A stretch of DNA of 64,000 nucleotides from Sipunculus nudus (GCA_026874595.1 CM049308.1:50846624-50910623); one strand, 5' to 3'. Positions 22,527 to 35,949 are shown, numbered from the stretch's first letter. A program made the numbers and translations. The notes: generated from the sequence alone by a model not told the origin.

Positions 22527-25500
22527 TCAAGCAGCATCCAGTTCATCCGCGGGTCTTGTTTCTGTAGCGACATCTGGTGGGCGGCGTCTTATGTATCTGT
22601 TGATCAAGGTTATGACAGTCAGCAGGACTGGCCCAAAACATATCAGCGCCCCTCCACCGTAAAAACCGTAGGTGTATGAGCCCGTTGAATCCTTTATGTA
22701 CCCTGGAACAATGACACGGAAATTTAGTCACGGAAAACAAGCCTATCGTTTGTATATAAATTTCGAGAAAATTCTCAAACGCATATTTTCCAAGATGACG
22801 GCAATGTTAAGGAAATAAATAAAGAGGATATATACTGGCGGACATGAATGACCTAAACATGCAAGTGTCTTGTTCTCCAACAATATTCAAGTGTTAACCC
22901 TACTATATTTCATAAATATTTATCTGCTTTTATTAACAAAATAAAAGTAAATCGCGACAAGACTTGATACTAACCAGCATCTTGTGTCCGAATGAGGACC
23001 TTTATTGTAAAAGTAATACAGAAAAAGAGCATGAAAGCAACAGTCAATTAAAGAATTTCGTACTTTGACATTCTCTCGGAACGTATCCTTATCGGGTGTT
23101 CTTTTCTATTTATATAATTTTATTCAAATCAAAATATCCAATCTCCACACAAAGTAAACAGCATATCATACATAAACTGAATCCTACCAGATATGTTGTC
23201 TGTCAAAAAAATATATATATACATATAAAAACACCTGCATAAACTCTTATGATTCACCAGACCATCCAGTCAACCTTTCTTTTACATATCTACATAATTA
23301 ATAATCCTCCTTATCGGTTGTTATGTTCTGTAGCAGAAATAAGATTTCATCGTATTCCGTGATTCATTTCTACAGCGAATGTATCCCCGTTACAAGGATG
23401 GTGAGAGTTTTTAAGCTTTGGTACCATGAAATGTTCAGTAGGCTCATGCACTTTAAGAAAGCAAGTTGCGATAAAAAAAGTGATTGTTAAGATTTGCGTC
23501 AATTAATTTAATAAACAAGTGAATGTCAAGACAAAAGATCTGGCACTGTTGAAATCAAAATCATTTGCATCTGCTTAACCTATTTTTTGCACAACTAAAT
23601 GTTAGCGGATGAACTAACAAGAGACCATATATGAAGCTCAATCTAGACGGCTCATGCTGTAAGTTTCACTTATTGCCGAGGTATTGTGAGGTATTGTGAG
23701 GTATTGTGAGGTTTTGTGAGGTCACTTTCGTAATTTGCATATCAAACTAATCTGTGCCCTTTCCCCATCGTGTAAGATATCGTTCACAAAATTTGAACTT
23801 GTACGATTTCTGGCAAAGTATGTATATAATGCTTCTTAAACCTATTAATGACAAATTAATAGCGTATACATGCACATAATTTCACTTTGTATTATGAAGA
23901 ATTTACAATCACAGCCGCCTAGTTATTTTATTTTTTAGACTGCTACAAAAACAAGAAGAATTCCACAGAGTGGTAATTCCGTTCATATACTCCTACTTAT
24001 TATGTGATCATGTCTTATTGTATCCGCCAAAACAGAGTTTTGCGGATACTATGTTTTCAGCCCACCGCCGCCGCCGCCGCCGCGTAGGTGTCCGGAGAAC
24101 TCCTCCGTAACCGCTGGGCGGAATTTTCCGAAACCTGGGATTATGTTCGGGTCACATGTGAACTGCTGCGGCCCGATTTTGTTTTGACCTCTGACCTTTC
24201 CTCTGCGCTCTGCGTCCGTTTGTGCGTCTGTTTCCACACATAAACCCACATATCTCGGGAACCGTTTGACGGATCAGGAAAATTTCTTTGCACAAATGTA
24301 GCCCTTGGAGAGCTTTATAACATAAACAAATAATGGTGGCGCCACCTGTAACCATATTTGCACAGTGTCCATCTGTTCGTCTGCCTTGGGTTAAAATCCC
24401 TCATATCTCTGCAGTGATTTGACTAATTCACCTGAAAGTCGGCATGCGTATACATCCTGGATAGCTTTTCTGATTTTATGACAGGTGGCGCCACCTACAT
24501 TCACGTTTACGCTGCAGACATCCAAGCTCATATCTCGGGAACCGTTTGACCGATTGGGCCAAAATTTTGCATGTGTATAGATCTCACATAGCTTTTTATC
24601 ATACGCAAAACTGGTGGCGCCACCTGCAGCCATTTTTGCACAGCTCCCGTCTGTTTGTTTGCCATGGGATAAAATCACTCATATCTCGCCAGTGGTTTGA
24701 CATATCTGCCTAAAATTTTGCAGGTTTATACATACCCGACAGCTCTCTTGATTTTATGACAGGTGGCGCCACCCGCATTCTTGTTTATGCAGCAGACATC
24801 CAAGCTCATATCTTGGGAACCGTTTGACCGATTGGGCCAAAGTTTTGCATGTGTATAGTTCTCACATAGTTCTTTATCATACGCAAAACTGGTGGCGCCA
24901 CCTTCAACCATTTTTGCACAGCGTCCATCTGTTTGTCTGCCACGGGCTAAAATCACTCATAAACATGTAGTGGTTTGACTTATCTGCCTCAAATTTTGCA
25001 TATGTATACAACTTGGACGGCTTTCTGGATTTTGTGGTAGGTGGCGCAACCTACATACACCATTTGGCTGCAGACATCCATGCTAATATGCAACACTTCA
25101 CTCTGTTTCCCCTTGCCACTCAATCCATGCCTCACTTCACCCGTTTCACTCTGATATAGGCGGATACACGTAGTCGCTTGTCGACTACCCGTATTCTAGT
25201 TTTTCATTGTTTATAGAATGCAAGTGAAATTCTATTCGACAGTTTGTGCTCGCACGCAGTCTTCATGTAATGTCTCATCGATAAAAAGTGTCTCCTTAAT
25301 CCTGGGATGGTTTTAAGGTTGTCTCATTCCAAGACGCTTTATTCCGATTCGCTCTGCATGCTGTTCTACATCAACGTCTTGAGATTGACACTTATGAAAA
25401 GGCCGTGTAAGATTACAAACAGAAGACCCCTTTTGAATCGTGTGACTTTTAGCGGTATCAACATAAGTTAATTACTTTTTCGTTGTATATGAATGTTTTA

Positions 25501-28088
25501 TGTAACATCTGAAAAGCTGTAGTACCAATGTAATGCTCAAGTGAAATGTCCCACAGTCCTTTGCAATGAACACTAGACTTGACCCCTCTTTGATCTTACC
25601 GCTGTTGGATTAGGAAAAGCGGGCGTTAATATCGTATCGAGCTGGGTACCAGTCTATTCACGTCCGCTCACTACAAGCGGATCAAGTTTGTTGTTTAAAT
25701 CACGGCGGACTTACAAGTTCGTTAGAGAATAATTATTTTAATAAAATATTTAGGTAAGAACATGTTAATGTTGCCAGAAAGAATCATTATCTTCCAAAGA
25801 CACAAACGGAAGTATTTTGATGTGCATAATTAGCACTTATTTTTTAGTACCTTCTACCATTTCACCATAACATGGCACAGGTCATTCCCACAACTGTGAA
25901 CGGAGTATCACAGTTGTAGATTCCGTAAAAGGATTCAGATAATAACTGTTATATAATAATAATTTGCAGTAATGTCGGCGTGTATTTCTACATTTATGAA
26001 CTCTTTCCTTACGGTAAAGCACATGAAACCGGTGCAAAAAAAGAACGGATGTTTTGGTTACATCTCTTACCTCCAATCAGTGGTCCGATGGTGGCAGGAA
26101 TTGCTTGTACTGGACCGAGCACGCTGAGAGCTTCCGGGACCCGATCTGCTCCAACAAGATCAGCAAGCACGGTGATAAACTGTGACGAACATCCTGCCAC
26201 AGCGAGGTTAAATATACACCAAACAACAGAAAAAGACGGGAAATCTGACGTTACCGGAAGTAGTACCGTAAACACGCCTGAAAACAAGACCCATGCCTGC
26301 TGCAGCCCAAGACGGTGATTTTGAAAGAATTTCAAGTCAAATATGGGACCTGACATTAATCTCCCAATCAGGGAAACCCCACTTGCAACAGAAACCAACA
26401 GTGCTGTCTCAATTGGCTTTAAGCCCTTTTCCGTTGCTAAACCAGCAAAGAATGTAGTTGCTAATGAAAGTCCTGCACATGTAGTGGAGATAAAAACGCA
26501 AAAGAACAAAAAGAAAGGATCACTGAGGAACTGACAGGTGTGTCGTAATTTGCTGAGATAGCGTTGGATGCGCTCTCGTGAGGATGTCTGTTCTCCTTTC
26601 CCCATTTCTTCCTCAGTCATGGATTCCTTTATCCGCCTGGGTGACGAAAGATTATTGGTTGAGTTTTCTGTGTTTACTGTAGTATCTTCTACGGAGAGAG
26701 CTTCACTCTCCTTATCTAATTTGTTTTGACGGTGGTCACTGTTAGTGTTAGCTTTTCTGATTGGTCGCAAGAGGGCTCCAGCTACCACCAAGTTCAGAGA
26801 GATAGCGCTGAGTATAAGAAGCATGCCCGTGTAGCCATAGGTGTCAAACAGAACTTGTATTAGTGGCGCGAATGCCATCCCTCCCAGCGGGCCACCCGCA
26901 GAAAACACCGCCATAGCACGTGCACGTTTCTTTGCGAAGGACTGTGCCACCGTTATACTCGGGCTGTCCACGGTGAAGGCCGTGCCTAATGCTAGAAAAA
27001 AGATGGTTTGTTTGCTTTATTATAATTATACTACAGAACATTCAAATATGAATCCTAGGTTTTAAAGGTATTAAGTTTATTAATCTACGGACAAAGCACT
27101 TGCATCACAAAATATTGGTTGCGTTTGCTGTTATTAAAAAAAAAACTGCAAACATGCGCCAGAGCCTTTTGGGGATAATTTAAATTATATGCTGTGAAGT
27201 GGATAAATATATTATTATATTCCAATTCTTAATAGATGGAATAACCAGGCATATTCAGCGCCCGGCACATTTTTGACCAACTGATGTTACAAATGATAGA
27301 AACCACGCTGCTCACCGTCAATTACGCCGAATGAGATGTAAACATAGGCGATACTGGGGGTGAAGGCTGTCATCAAAATACCCACAAACTTGAGCATTCC
27401 ACCAATCATCACAACCAGTCTGCCACCGTACCTCTTAGTAAGCAGGGAGGGAATGAAACCTGAAACATACGGGTTCTAGGTGTGAGTGTGAGCATTGAAC
27501 TTTAACTTAACAGGGAAAATAGGGCAAAACCAATAAATGTATCAGTTTTATACTGCTTCGTTCCCGTCCGCGTTTAAAAAAAAAAAAAAAAAACTGATTA
27601 TATTTACCTTATTAATCAACTCTCCACCTTTCAGAGTTATTGTGTTTCAGGTTATATTGTATGTGTACACACATGCGGTCATTGCGGTGTATGGACATTA
27701 ACAAGGTTATCTACAATTTCGGGTCCATAAAGGATCTCTAAAAAATCTAAAAATAAGAATCTGTGTTCTCTTATATATTCTCGACGGGAACATCACCCGA
27801 AATGAATCTTCGTCCGACATTTTAAAGATATGTGCTGATTCGCAAATTTCTTTACACGACATTCGAAATAAATTTATTTAAATTGTGAATAACAGCAATA
27901 CTTAGATTCCAGCCAATAAACATGGATACAGAAAACACCCAGGCCGTTGCTGTCTTCGACTGTCCAAATTTCTCTACGAGACGCTCGTAGATAATCGTTC
28001 CACTTCGGAAAAGTCCGCCATTCACGAATGAACTAGTGACTCCACCCAACATCACCATGACAGCACCGATTTTATCTGGTGTTTCCAT
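22527..28088 (-). CDS. SLC16/monocarboxylate-transporter-like MFS protein, copy A (complete, 4 coding exons)
   Basis: Exons are 28088-27902, 27459-27316, 26991-26071 and 22702-22527 (187+144+921+176 nt; 475 aa). All introns are phase 1 with GT-AG borders. The ATG at 28088 has an ACCATGG context, and a probable 5'UTR acceptor (TTTTTTGCAG) ends at 28122. Landmarks: N-G-G-L-F-R-S-G-T in helix 1-2; helices 3-4 in exon 2 (L-L-T-K-R-Y-G-G-R); Q-S-F-A-K-K-R-A-R-A-M-A, the family's cytoplasmic KR/A signature; a long charged loop (about 187-262) between helices 6 and 7; and helix 12 in the last exon (Y-I-K-D-S-T-G-S-Y-T-Y-G-F-Y). Family members carry lactate, pyruvate, ketone bodies, aromatic amino acids or thyroid hormone, often proton-coupled. 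Here the helix-8 Asp is Ser (about 317) with Arg321 kept. The last intron (3.4 kb) holds a Helitron-like element. The substrate is unknown. Confidence 0.85.
23678..23722. repeat. Four-copy 10-bp tandem repeat
   Basis: GAGGTATTGT is repeated four times (the last copy with one change) within the last intron of MCT copy A. It is a minor minisatellite with no visible function. Confidence 0.75.
24018..25199 (+). mobile_element. Helitron/HINE-like element, copy 3, inside intron 3 of MCT copy A
   Basis: Plus-strand orientation, opposite to copies 1 and 2. It begins TTGTATCCGCC with an immediate hairpin (GTATCCGCCAAAAC/GTTTTGCGGATAC), then a (CCG)n run. The interior carries GGTGGCGCCACC palindromes at about 24337, 24485, 24613, 24762 and 24893, plus a degenerate GGTGGCGCAACC near 25040. 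It ends GGCGGATACA, a 7-bp stem hairpin (25170-25176 with 25182-25188), seven bases, then CTAG at 25196-25199 followed by T. Inverted sub-terminal GTATCCGCC/GGCGGATAC plus a 3' hairpin and CTAG match Helentron-associated non-autonomous elements. It carries TGACCTCTGACCT at 24185-24197. No protein is encoded. Confidence 0.65.
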
Positions 28089-28462
28089 GGTTATCAGGTT
28101 TTCCTTAAAACTTGTTTTCTTCTGCAAAAAATAATGCTGTTACCTAAATATTCCTGCATTATAGCAGTAAAGCGACACGATGCACTGCAATACCTATAGC
28201 TCTTATCGCCAGAGCAGGCACCCAGATCTTAATAATTCAATGATCACCTTAAAATTTTCAAATCTGATTCTTTGCAGACTACATGATTGAATAAGTTCAT
28301 TCATTATTTATTTCATATTTACATAAATATATTATCTACAAGTCGTCAGATAGCTAACAGGTAAATATATATATGCATTTTGAAATAAATCATTCCATTG
28401 TAATTTCAATCAATTATCCTGTATTCCTTTTTAAATATCCTCTATAGAACCTTTGATGAAGG

Positions 28463-28720
28463 TATTCACGATTCCTCTGTGTCCTAAAGTTAGGTGACTG
28501 ACACTTCACAAAGATATTCACAATTCCTCTGTCCTAAAGATAGATGACTGACACTTCACAGAGAATAACGCGCGTCTTAGTGATGCCTCCTTGTAAATGC
28601 TACACACCGGCACTCGTATTTCGATTACAGTCAATATGTTCATCGTCTCTGCAGTAGGTGTTACAGAAGTATAAATAGTTTGCGGCAGTTTCTTCCGTTA
28701 TACACATGTGAAGATTTTCC
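28463..28720 (-). promoter_or_regulatory. Conserved upstream block of MCT copy A, with a ~52-bp tandem duplication
   Basis: About 375-630 bp upstream of the copy A start codon. The motif TATTCACGATTCCTCTGTG with its continuation to TAGGT (28463-28495) matches 30 of 33 bases at 57708-57740 upstream of copy D. In copy A the motif is tandemly duplicated (28463-28514 and 28515-28563, both ending GACTGACACTTCACA). Weaker similarity continues rightwards (CAAT..GTTCA..AGGT near 28632-28662 against 57864-57888). Retention at the same distance in both live copies suggests promoter or 5'UTR sequence. Alternatively it may be recent duplication not yet diverged. Confidence 0.5.
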
Positions 28721-29736
28721 ATGTTTCACTGGGGTATATGCACTTACGTAACAATGCTAGATGAAGGTACTGCAGGCCATACATGCATTGCGATATGTAT
28801 CATATTATATATATCCCCACTTACCGATCTGTATTTTGATTACCCTTTTCATTACATTCACGACTGTTACTCTTATTCGTCGAAACAGACAATGCGTACT
28901 CTATAAAGATAAGTCCATTCGACTTTGGACGAGGTCACGGGTCTCAGACTGATTATTGTGATATACGAGACTCGTGATGTTGTAGATCGATAAGTCTGTA
29001 TTTCTCTAGCGGTTGTCATTCGTTCCCCCTTCCTTCCTGCGTTATTTCTTTATTTTTGAATAAATAATGTACTTCAGGATAATCTAGAGCCAGAAATAAT
29101 TCCCCTTGTTAAGCATATAATACCAGATAGAATGATGGCGTTCTGCTGTTCTCCTGGGGCTGTTTATTTATATAGAATACAATGTCACTCATCATGACCC
29201 TGCATGCTAGAACATTTGACGCTTATGGTTTATTTGTTGATAAACCATGTAGTGTTGAGGAGGGGGAAGTATTATTTCACGTTCACCTCACGGTCTAAAA
29301 AGTCTCTGTTTAACATCCTTCGGGGCTTTATAACATCAGATCACTTATTTTTACATCATCATTTTGGTTGGGCTTTATATTATAAATATATATGGCATTG
29401 GATGGATGTGGGCCCAATCACCTATCTGACCTTTAAAATCTAAAGGTTATCCCTTGGAGCTTTATGGGGTTGTAGGTGGGTGGTGCTTTAAACCATCATG
29501 TGCTCGGTGCAAAATGTTATTAGGTTGGTGAGGCTCCACATATCTTATATATATTCTTCTTAAGTACAACTGAGATTTTGTATACTGTCTCCAGGTAATT
29601 TATTTTAAAGTACCTATCAGGCCAATCGGATGGCCGATTTCCACAAGCCGAGTGTTTCGATTCGTTAAATATAACGTCTCTCATTATGTCGCATTTGTGT
29701 TTTATTTCTTTAAAATATGCTCTTTGCAAAAGTTAA
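28721..29736. other. Intergenic, no gene recognised
   Basis: AT-rich spacer upstream of MCT copy A. Short frames at 28721-28906, 28761-28952 and 29204-29443 lack recognisable domains. Upstream exons or promoter of copy A could lie here but are not identifiable without transcripts. Confidence 0.35.
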
Positions 29737-29926
29737 CAGGGGCGTCAATATAGGGGGATAGGGGTATATAGGGGATGGTCAACTATGAAATACACTGAAA
29801 CTTGGTTTAGAATTAACTTATACTGGAAACATAATGCCTTAATTTTTAAAACCTATACTTAATTGTAATATATTTGAAATGTGATTAAGTATATTTGTTT
29901 GAAATGTGAAATACAGACGCTTAAAG

Positions 29927-29984
<58 letters not shown>

Positions 29985-30125
29985 CATATTTATATACATA
30001 TATATATACATATATAATATAAGTATGTATACATATATATATATATATACATATATATAATATAAGAATGTGTGTGTGCGCGAGTCATCCCCCCCCTAAC
30101 CATGGAAGATAAATTGACGCCACTG
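29737..30125. mobile_element. hAT-like MITE, perfect 8-bp target duplication
   Basis: The element begins CAGGGGCGTCAATATAGGGG and ends with the inverted form ATTGACGCCACTG. It is flanked by the perfect duplication AAAGTTAA (29729-29736 and 30126-30133). Ends of CAGNG type and an 8-bp duplication identify the hAT superfamily. The interior is AT-rich, including a long (AT)n tract from about 29931, with G-rich and C-rich runs just inside the two ends. It is non-coding, and a related copy lies at 59544-59850. Confidence 0.8.
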
Positions 30126-30133
30126 AAAGTTAA

Positions 30134-31080
30134 ACATATCAACTGTAGCTTCCTTATTTGAAAGAGTTAAATTAATACGTTTTATATACAATCATTGATA
30201 TTAAGGAAATGCATTTAATTTTTTTGAGAAAATGAAGTAATGCCAAACTTATAAGGATGATCCACATCGAAAAGAAATGAATAGTGGACGCTGTTTAAAT
30301 GTGGTCTTCTAAATATTGATCACATAAACAAGAAACGAACAATATATAAAATGTTCGATCATTGTTTCACCGACCATTGACAGATCAATATGTTAATTAT
30401 TTTCTAGAAAGCAATAAAGCATTAATTATGTCAATGTATATATTCTATGACAAATTTTGGAAAAAAGTAGGCTTAGTCCAATAGTCGCCGATCTTTGGTT
30501 TGGTCGGCATCCTTCAGGCAACACCTTTTTGCTGAATTTGCAAACATGAACCATAAAGTGGATTGCTTTTCTATTTTTTAAATTTTCATCTTAACATCAG
30601 TGACCACTTATCGCTTGACTACGATACCTTCATGTGGGAGGTCAAGGTCAACATGGCTACTGAGTGACAGCCGCTCGAAAGACGTGGTAACATAATTTTG
30701 GAATTTAGACAAAAAATGGCGTCGGTCATCATATAAGGAAGTTTGTACGGACATATCATTACTTCCACGTCAGTCGGAATCCCTAAATAGGCCACAAGAA
30801 GAGACGAGTAAAGCATAAACTTGAAGGTAAATAATTTCACTGTAACTTTTTTGAGCAATTGACCGCCAATTCTCGATGTCAAAATTTGACACACACCTGA
30901 CCATGCAGCCCGTCTCACCTCAGTGAGTTCTTCCATTGAACTGACTGACAATAAGCCTGGGACGTCGGAAAACCCCTCTCTCTATTATAACCATGTCTAC
31001 TTTAAGTCAAATAACGGTCACACCACTCCCCACGGCATTTTCTGATAGACAGCTGTCAGAAATGAACTGGAAAGGGTAAT
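30134..31080. other. Spacer 5' of the LINE, no gene recognised
   Basis: The only long frame (30619-30951, minus, 110 codons) has two mildly hydrophobic stretches but no recognisable family or splice context. It might be a decayed fragment, and I do not call it a gene. Confidence 0.35.
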
Positions 31081-31089
31081 TCGCTAGAT

Positions 31090-31766
31090 CGACTCGAGGT
31101 CAGTGTTGCAAACCTTGATGTTCGAGTGAGTAAAGTAGAAATTTCAATTAAGTCCATTGAAGATCAGTTTAAAGACCTGCAAGATGGCACGAGCTTTCTT
31201 GAGGGACAGGCAGAAATTCAGAAAAATACTGTTGAAGATATTAAGTGCAATTCTGTTAATCAATCAGATATTGGCATTATGATAAGGGAAATTGTTGATA
31301 TTAGCAATAGAATGAGAAGAAAGAACATTGTAATTCATAATGTCCCAGAATGGGTAGAACATGAATACAACGACTTTACGAATTTCGTACAGAAGCTTAC
31401 CTCTGATACTTTTGCACTGGAGGTTGATGGTGAAGAGGCCCAACGTTAAAAAAAAACCACGCACAGACCAGACAAGGGGAAGTCACGTCCAATCATGCAA
31501 GATTTTAAAATGAAGAGCTGAGAGACATGGTTTTGTGGGCAGCCCCAAAGAAACTAATAGACTGTCGCATCAAAGAACAGAAAATATTTGTATCGGACGA
31601 TGTACATCCTGAAACGCGCATTGAACACCAAAAGCTGGTTGAAAAGATGAAAGAATTTTGGGCAAAAGGGTGGTACGCATACATCCCCTGGTCGGTGCCC
31701 AGGGAGTTAAGATACAGACCGGGTGTAAAAGGTTCTGGTGAACCCATGCAGACTTTGATGTTATAA
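31090..31766 (+). pseudogene. LINE ORF1-like protein, frameshifted
   Basis: The first part (open 31126-31449) is a heptad-like, probably coiled-coil stretch followed by R-M-R-R-K-N-I-V-I-H-N-V-P-E, the start of the RNA-binding RRM-like domain of L1-type ORF1 proteins. A frameshift in the A-run near 31447-31454 moves the frame to 31527-31766. That segment contains D-V-H-P-E-T-R and A-K-G-W-Y-A-Y-I-P-W-S-V-P, matching the C-terminal region of such proteins. ORF1p is the nucleic-acid chaperone of the retrotransposition particle; this copy cannot make it intact. Confidence 0.6.
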
Positions 31767-32231
31767 ACAAGGAAGTAATCTGTAACTAAGAGTACATGGT
31801 AACTAACATAATTTCGTTTAACTTCATGGAAGACAGTAGAATGATATATAGTTGAATACGGTTTTCTAAAGCTGCAAGCAGATCTAATGTATGCCAGAAC
31901 AATTTGTTTTGATTTATGTGTTTCGTAAGTGTACTGTTTTCTATATGTCCATAGTCTTATATTTTTTTTTGTGCTGAGATCTGCTTATTATTATGTGAAT
32001 CTACAGAAAGGTTTAACATTCGTATCATAAACCATAAGGTACAGAAGAGTTTTGTACAGATTTATTTGATACGCCTTGCACACTGTCCATGCAAAATGTC
32101 CTGTTTGAGCGATGTTTCATATATGTTACTGTGTACTGTAATTGTATGTTATGCATTATTCTACTGGTGCAACGCAAGGGGTATTGTTGTAAACAACACC
32201 CCAAAAAAAAAAAAAAAAAAAAAAACAAATT

Positions 32232-35200
32232 ATGGGTGACACCAAGAGTGAAGATAAATATTTTTCAGTGAAGTCACTAAACGTACGTGGAATTCGTTAC
32301 AAAAGGAAGCGAAGGAAAATATTTAATTGGTTTATAAAACATAATTGTGGTAAAAGTATTTAAATTTCATTCAAGAATCACACTGCACCAGCGATGTTGA
32401 AAACTAATGGAAGCAGCAATGGAGAGGGGAATCATTTTACTCAAATAACATTAATATGAGTTGTGGAGTAATAATTTCAATTGGTAATAATTTAATTTTA
32501 CAGCGATTGATGTAGTAACAGATAAAAATGGGCGTCTAATTATAAAACACAGTTCGATTCAGGAAAGCCCATTCATTTTATTTAATGTTTATGCTCCAAA
32601 CACGCAACAAGAACAGGTGTCCTTTTTTAAAGATGTAAAGTTGAAGTTGCGCACATTAAAGGACAAACTGGAGGAGTAAACTAATTGAAATCATATGAGG
32701 AGGGAACCATAACCGTGCATTGTCTTTGGCAGACTTAGATATAAACGACAGCCTTGCCTCAAGGTGATATCTGGCGCCTACGTAATCCTCGTAAAAGGAT
32801 GTTTACATGGAGGTCCCTAAACCCGCTTGTTTAAAGACGGCTTGACTTTTTTAGTGTCTCTCAATGTTTAAAGTATGGTAATGTAAACGGAAATTGACCA
32901 AGCTGTAGGGACTGATCATTCTATTATTTCAGTTTTATTTGATACTAGCAAGGGGGAGCCAAGGGGCCCTACATATTAGAGACTGCATAATTCTTTACTC
33001 GAAGACCATGGGTATATTGATAAGTTAAAAGAGCATATAAAAATATGGAAAAATAAATACAGTACTGAGAGTTCAAATTATTATGTATGAGAAAAATGGG
33101 AATTTATTAAATTTTATATTCGCGAATTTTCAATAAAATTTCCCAAGGAAAAGGCCAGAATATTTGAGGAACAATTTCATTAATTAGAAAAAAAGTTGAA
33201 AACATTAGAGCGAAGCCTCAGACCGAGAAATTTGGTAGAATGTGAACAAACAAGGTGTAATATAGTAAAATATTCCGAAAAAATAACAGACGGTATTATC
33301 ATTCGATCAAGAGTTCAAAGGCACGAACAAGGAGAGAGAATCAGCAAATATTTCTTAGGTTTAGGAAACTTAAAAAGACTAAAAGCTCTGTTAGAAAATT
33401 GATGAATGCATCTGGCGCACAAATGACTGACACAGGAGGTATTTTATCCGAAATAAAAAAAGATTTTATTCCGAAAAGTTTACACCTAAGTTAAAAACGA
33501 CAGAAAATGATTGTAAAAATTTTCTTAATAAAATAGAGTTAAAGCGCAAAAATACCGAAAACCTGGCTTTGCTGGGTGATTCTATAACAACAGAGGATAT
33601 TAAAAAAGTTTTTAAAAAAAAGTCCAACAATAAAGAGCCCAGAAAAAATGGGTCGTCGAAAGAGTTTATATGTTCCTTTTTTGACGACCTTAGGGAAGAC
33701 CTTGCGGATTGCTTTGATAAATGCTATGAATTAGAAACCCTATCAGTTAGTCAGAGACAGGCTGTCATAACTTTGATTGAAAAAGACGGGAAAGATAACA
33801 GATATGTGAAAAATTGGAGGCCTATTAGTTTAATTTATGTGGATACTAAGATTCTTAGTAATATTTTATCAACTGGACTCCAACCCCTATTATCACAGAT
33901 TAGAGGCAGATATCAATATGCTTTTGTAAAGAGAAGGTACATAAGTGAACCTATTAGATTGCTTTCCGATAATTTATATTATACTAAATGTTATGACCTA
34001 CCTGGGATTATATTCGCAGCAGACTACGAGGCTGCATTCGATTCTTTGGATCATTATTTGATATTTGCAGTACTCCGAAGATATGGTTTCCCTGAATCAT
34101 TTGTAAAATGGGTAAAATTACTTAATACTGACCAGGAAAGTTGTGTTATGAATAACGGGTACTCCACGGGCTATTTCCCAGTGTGTAGAAGCAGCCGCCA
34201 AGGAGACCTACTGGCGCCATATACATTCATCTTAATTATTGAGATATTGGCACAATGAGTCAGAGATGATCACAATATAAGAGGTATAAATATTCATGGT
34301 AAGGAAATAAAATGTGCATTATTTGCAGATGATGCAACTTTTTTCCTACAAGATCCTAAAACCATTGACAGATTAATTACTATATTCAATGATTTTTAAA
34401 AGTTTTCTTCGCTCTCTCTCTTTCAGCAAAAATCGGAAGTAGCATATATAGGATCAGAAAGGAAAAGCATGTTGAGACTGGCTTTTATAAAAACGTGAAC
34501 TGAACCACTGAAGCACTGAAGATATTGGGAATTTGTTTTACAGTGAGAGTTTGCCTTACGAATTAAATTTTGACAGAGTAGCACGGAAGTTAAAGAATTG
34601 TATATGGAAATCTTAAAATTTATCTTTGTTTGGAAGTTAAATCTTTAGCAGCACAAAAAATTTTGTATGTATGTAATGTATTATCGCCCACTGAAGAGTT
34701 TAAAAATAAGCCAGAATGAATTAAATAATTTCATTTGGAACGGAAGAAAACCTAAAATAAAACCGTGTTCTAATAAATGTAATAGAACATAGTTGAATTA
34801 AATACCCTGATGTACGACTAAAAATCCAGGCCAAGCGTATTACATGGATATATAAATTAAAGAAAGAAATTTCTGAAATAATTATGAATGATATTGGTGG
34901 TTTTGGACAAGTGGGATATAATTTTGATAAAGGTCGTATACCTTTAAATTGCCTCCCTTTTACAAAATTAAATTAATTGAACTGGGCAGATTATTCAACC
35001 GATAAACCCGAAGATATAGACAGGATTTTGCATCAACCTCTTTGGAACAATATATATATATATATATATATAAAAATATATATATATATATATATATATA
35101 CATTATGCAAATAGATAATTCCTCGTTATACATTAAGATTATGGCCAGACAGGGTTTCAGTACTATCATGGATCTTATTGATAGTACAGGTTCATTGAAA

Positions 35201-35949
35201 AAATGGGATGACACGAGCTTTGCATTCACTTGTTATATTTGTCTTGGCATGCTGTATGAAGGACCATTCCTCATGAATGGCGCTCAATACTAAGAGCTCA
35301 GTGGTCGAGGGATTATGGCAAAAAGACCTTCAAAGCATTACAAAATAGTATTCACAGTACAAATACAAGTAGGATATACGCTACTCTATTAAATATAAAA
35401 GCTGAGGAACCGACCAGTCGCACAATGATTGAATCAGTGCTTCCAGATGCTTTATTATATTGGAAAAACATATATACACTAATGTATCACACTAATGTAT
35501 CGGACAACATTAAGTATAAAACTAAGGGTTTTCCAGTACAAAATCTTGCACAATATTCTACCAACAAAGCAACTTTTATATCGTTGGTCAATTGGGATAA
35601 CTCCTAGGTGTAGCTACTGTTTTGAAGAAACCGAAACACTGGACCATTTATTTATTTCATGTTTCGAGATGAGAAATTGTATATGTTTATCAGGGATAAA
35701 CTCAGCTGTCATGTAGAATTACCGAATGTTTCTAAAGAAAATATTTTATATAAATTTGCTTATGAATCATGTAATCTTATTACAAATTATTATGTTTTAA
35801 TAAAAAAGAGAAATGTACGGTTCTTAATTTTGCAGGATTTTTTAATGTACTGAAAGACACGGAAAGAATTGAATATTATGTATCCAGAAGGAAAGGAGCA
35901 ATCTCCGTGCATAATAAAAACTGGAAAAAAATGGTAGAATCATTATGAA
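32232..35949 (+). pseudogene. LINE ORF2: endonuclease, reverse transcriptase and zinc-knuckle C-terminus, broken
   Basis: Domains appear in order. An APE-type endonuclease remnant begins S-L-N-V-R-G-I-R near 32274 and continues past N-V-Y-A-P-N-T near 32586. The reverse transcriptase is open at 33569-34258, with N-W-R-P-I-S-L, motif A A-D-Y-E-A-A-F-D-S and R-Q-G-D-L-L-A-P-Y. A TGA at 34256-34258 interrupts just before F-A-D-D-A-T near 34325, which holds the catalytic Asp pair. A C-terminal block (35495-35716) has P-R-C-S-Y-C...H-L-F-I-S-C, the zinc-binding motif after the RT. Further stops and shifts occur throughout (for example near 34398). Confidence 0.75.

Noticed and set aside
12455..25199. 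CRISPR-like or other prokaryotic repeat-spacer array
   Set aside because: Palindromes recur at 130-337 bp spacing within tandem units that repeat as a whole. There are no unique spacers, and the context is eukaryotic.
26009..26070. Apparent C-terminal extension of the long open frame after G-P-L-I-G-G in MCT copy A
   Set aside because: A consensus donor (G|GTAAGAG) ends the exon at 26071. The extension is intron read-through, and the paralogous donors at 53994, 44592 and 63729 agree.
30619..30951. 110-codon minus-strand frame before the LINE
   Set aside because: No recognisable family, no exon borders; length alone is insufficient in non-coding DNA of this size.
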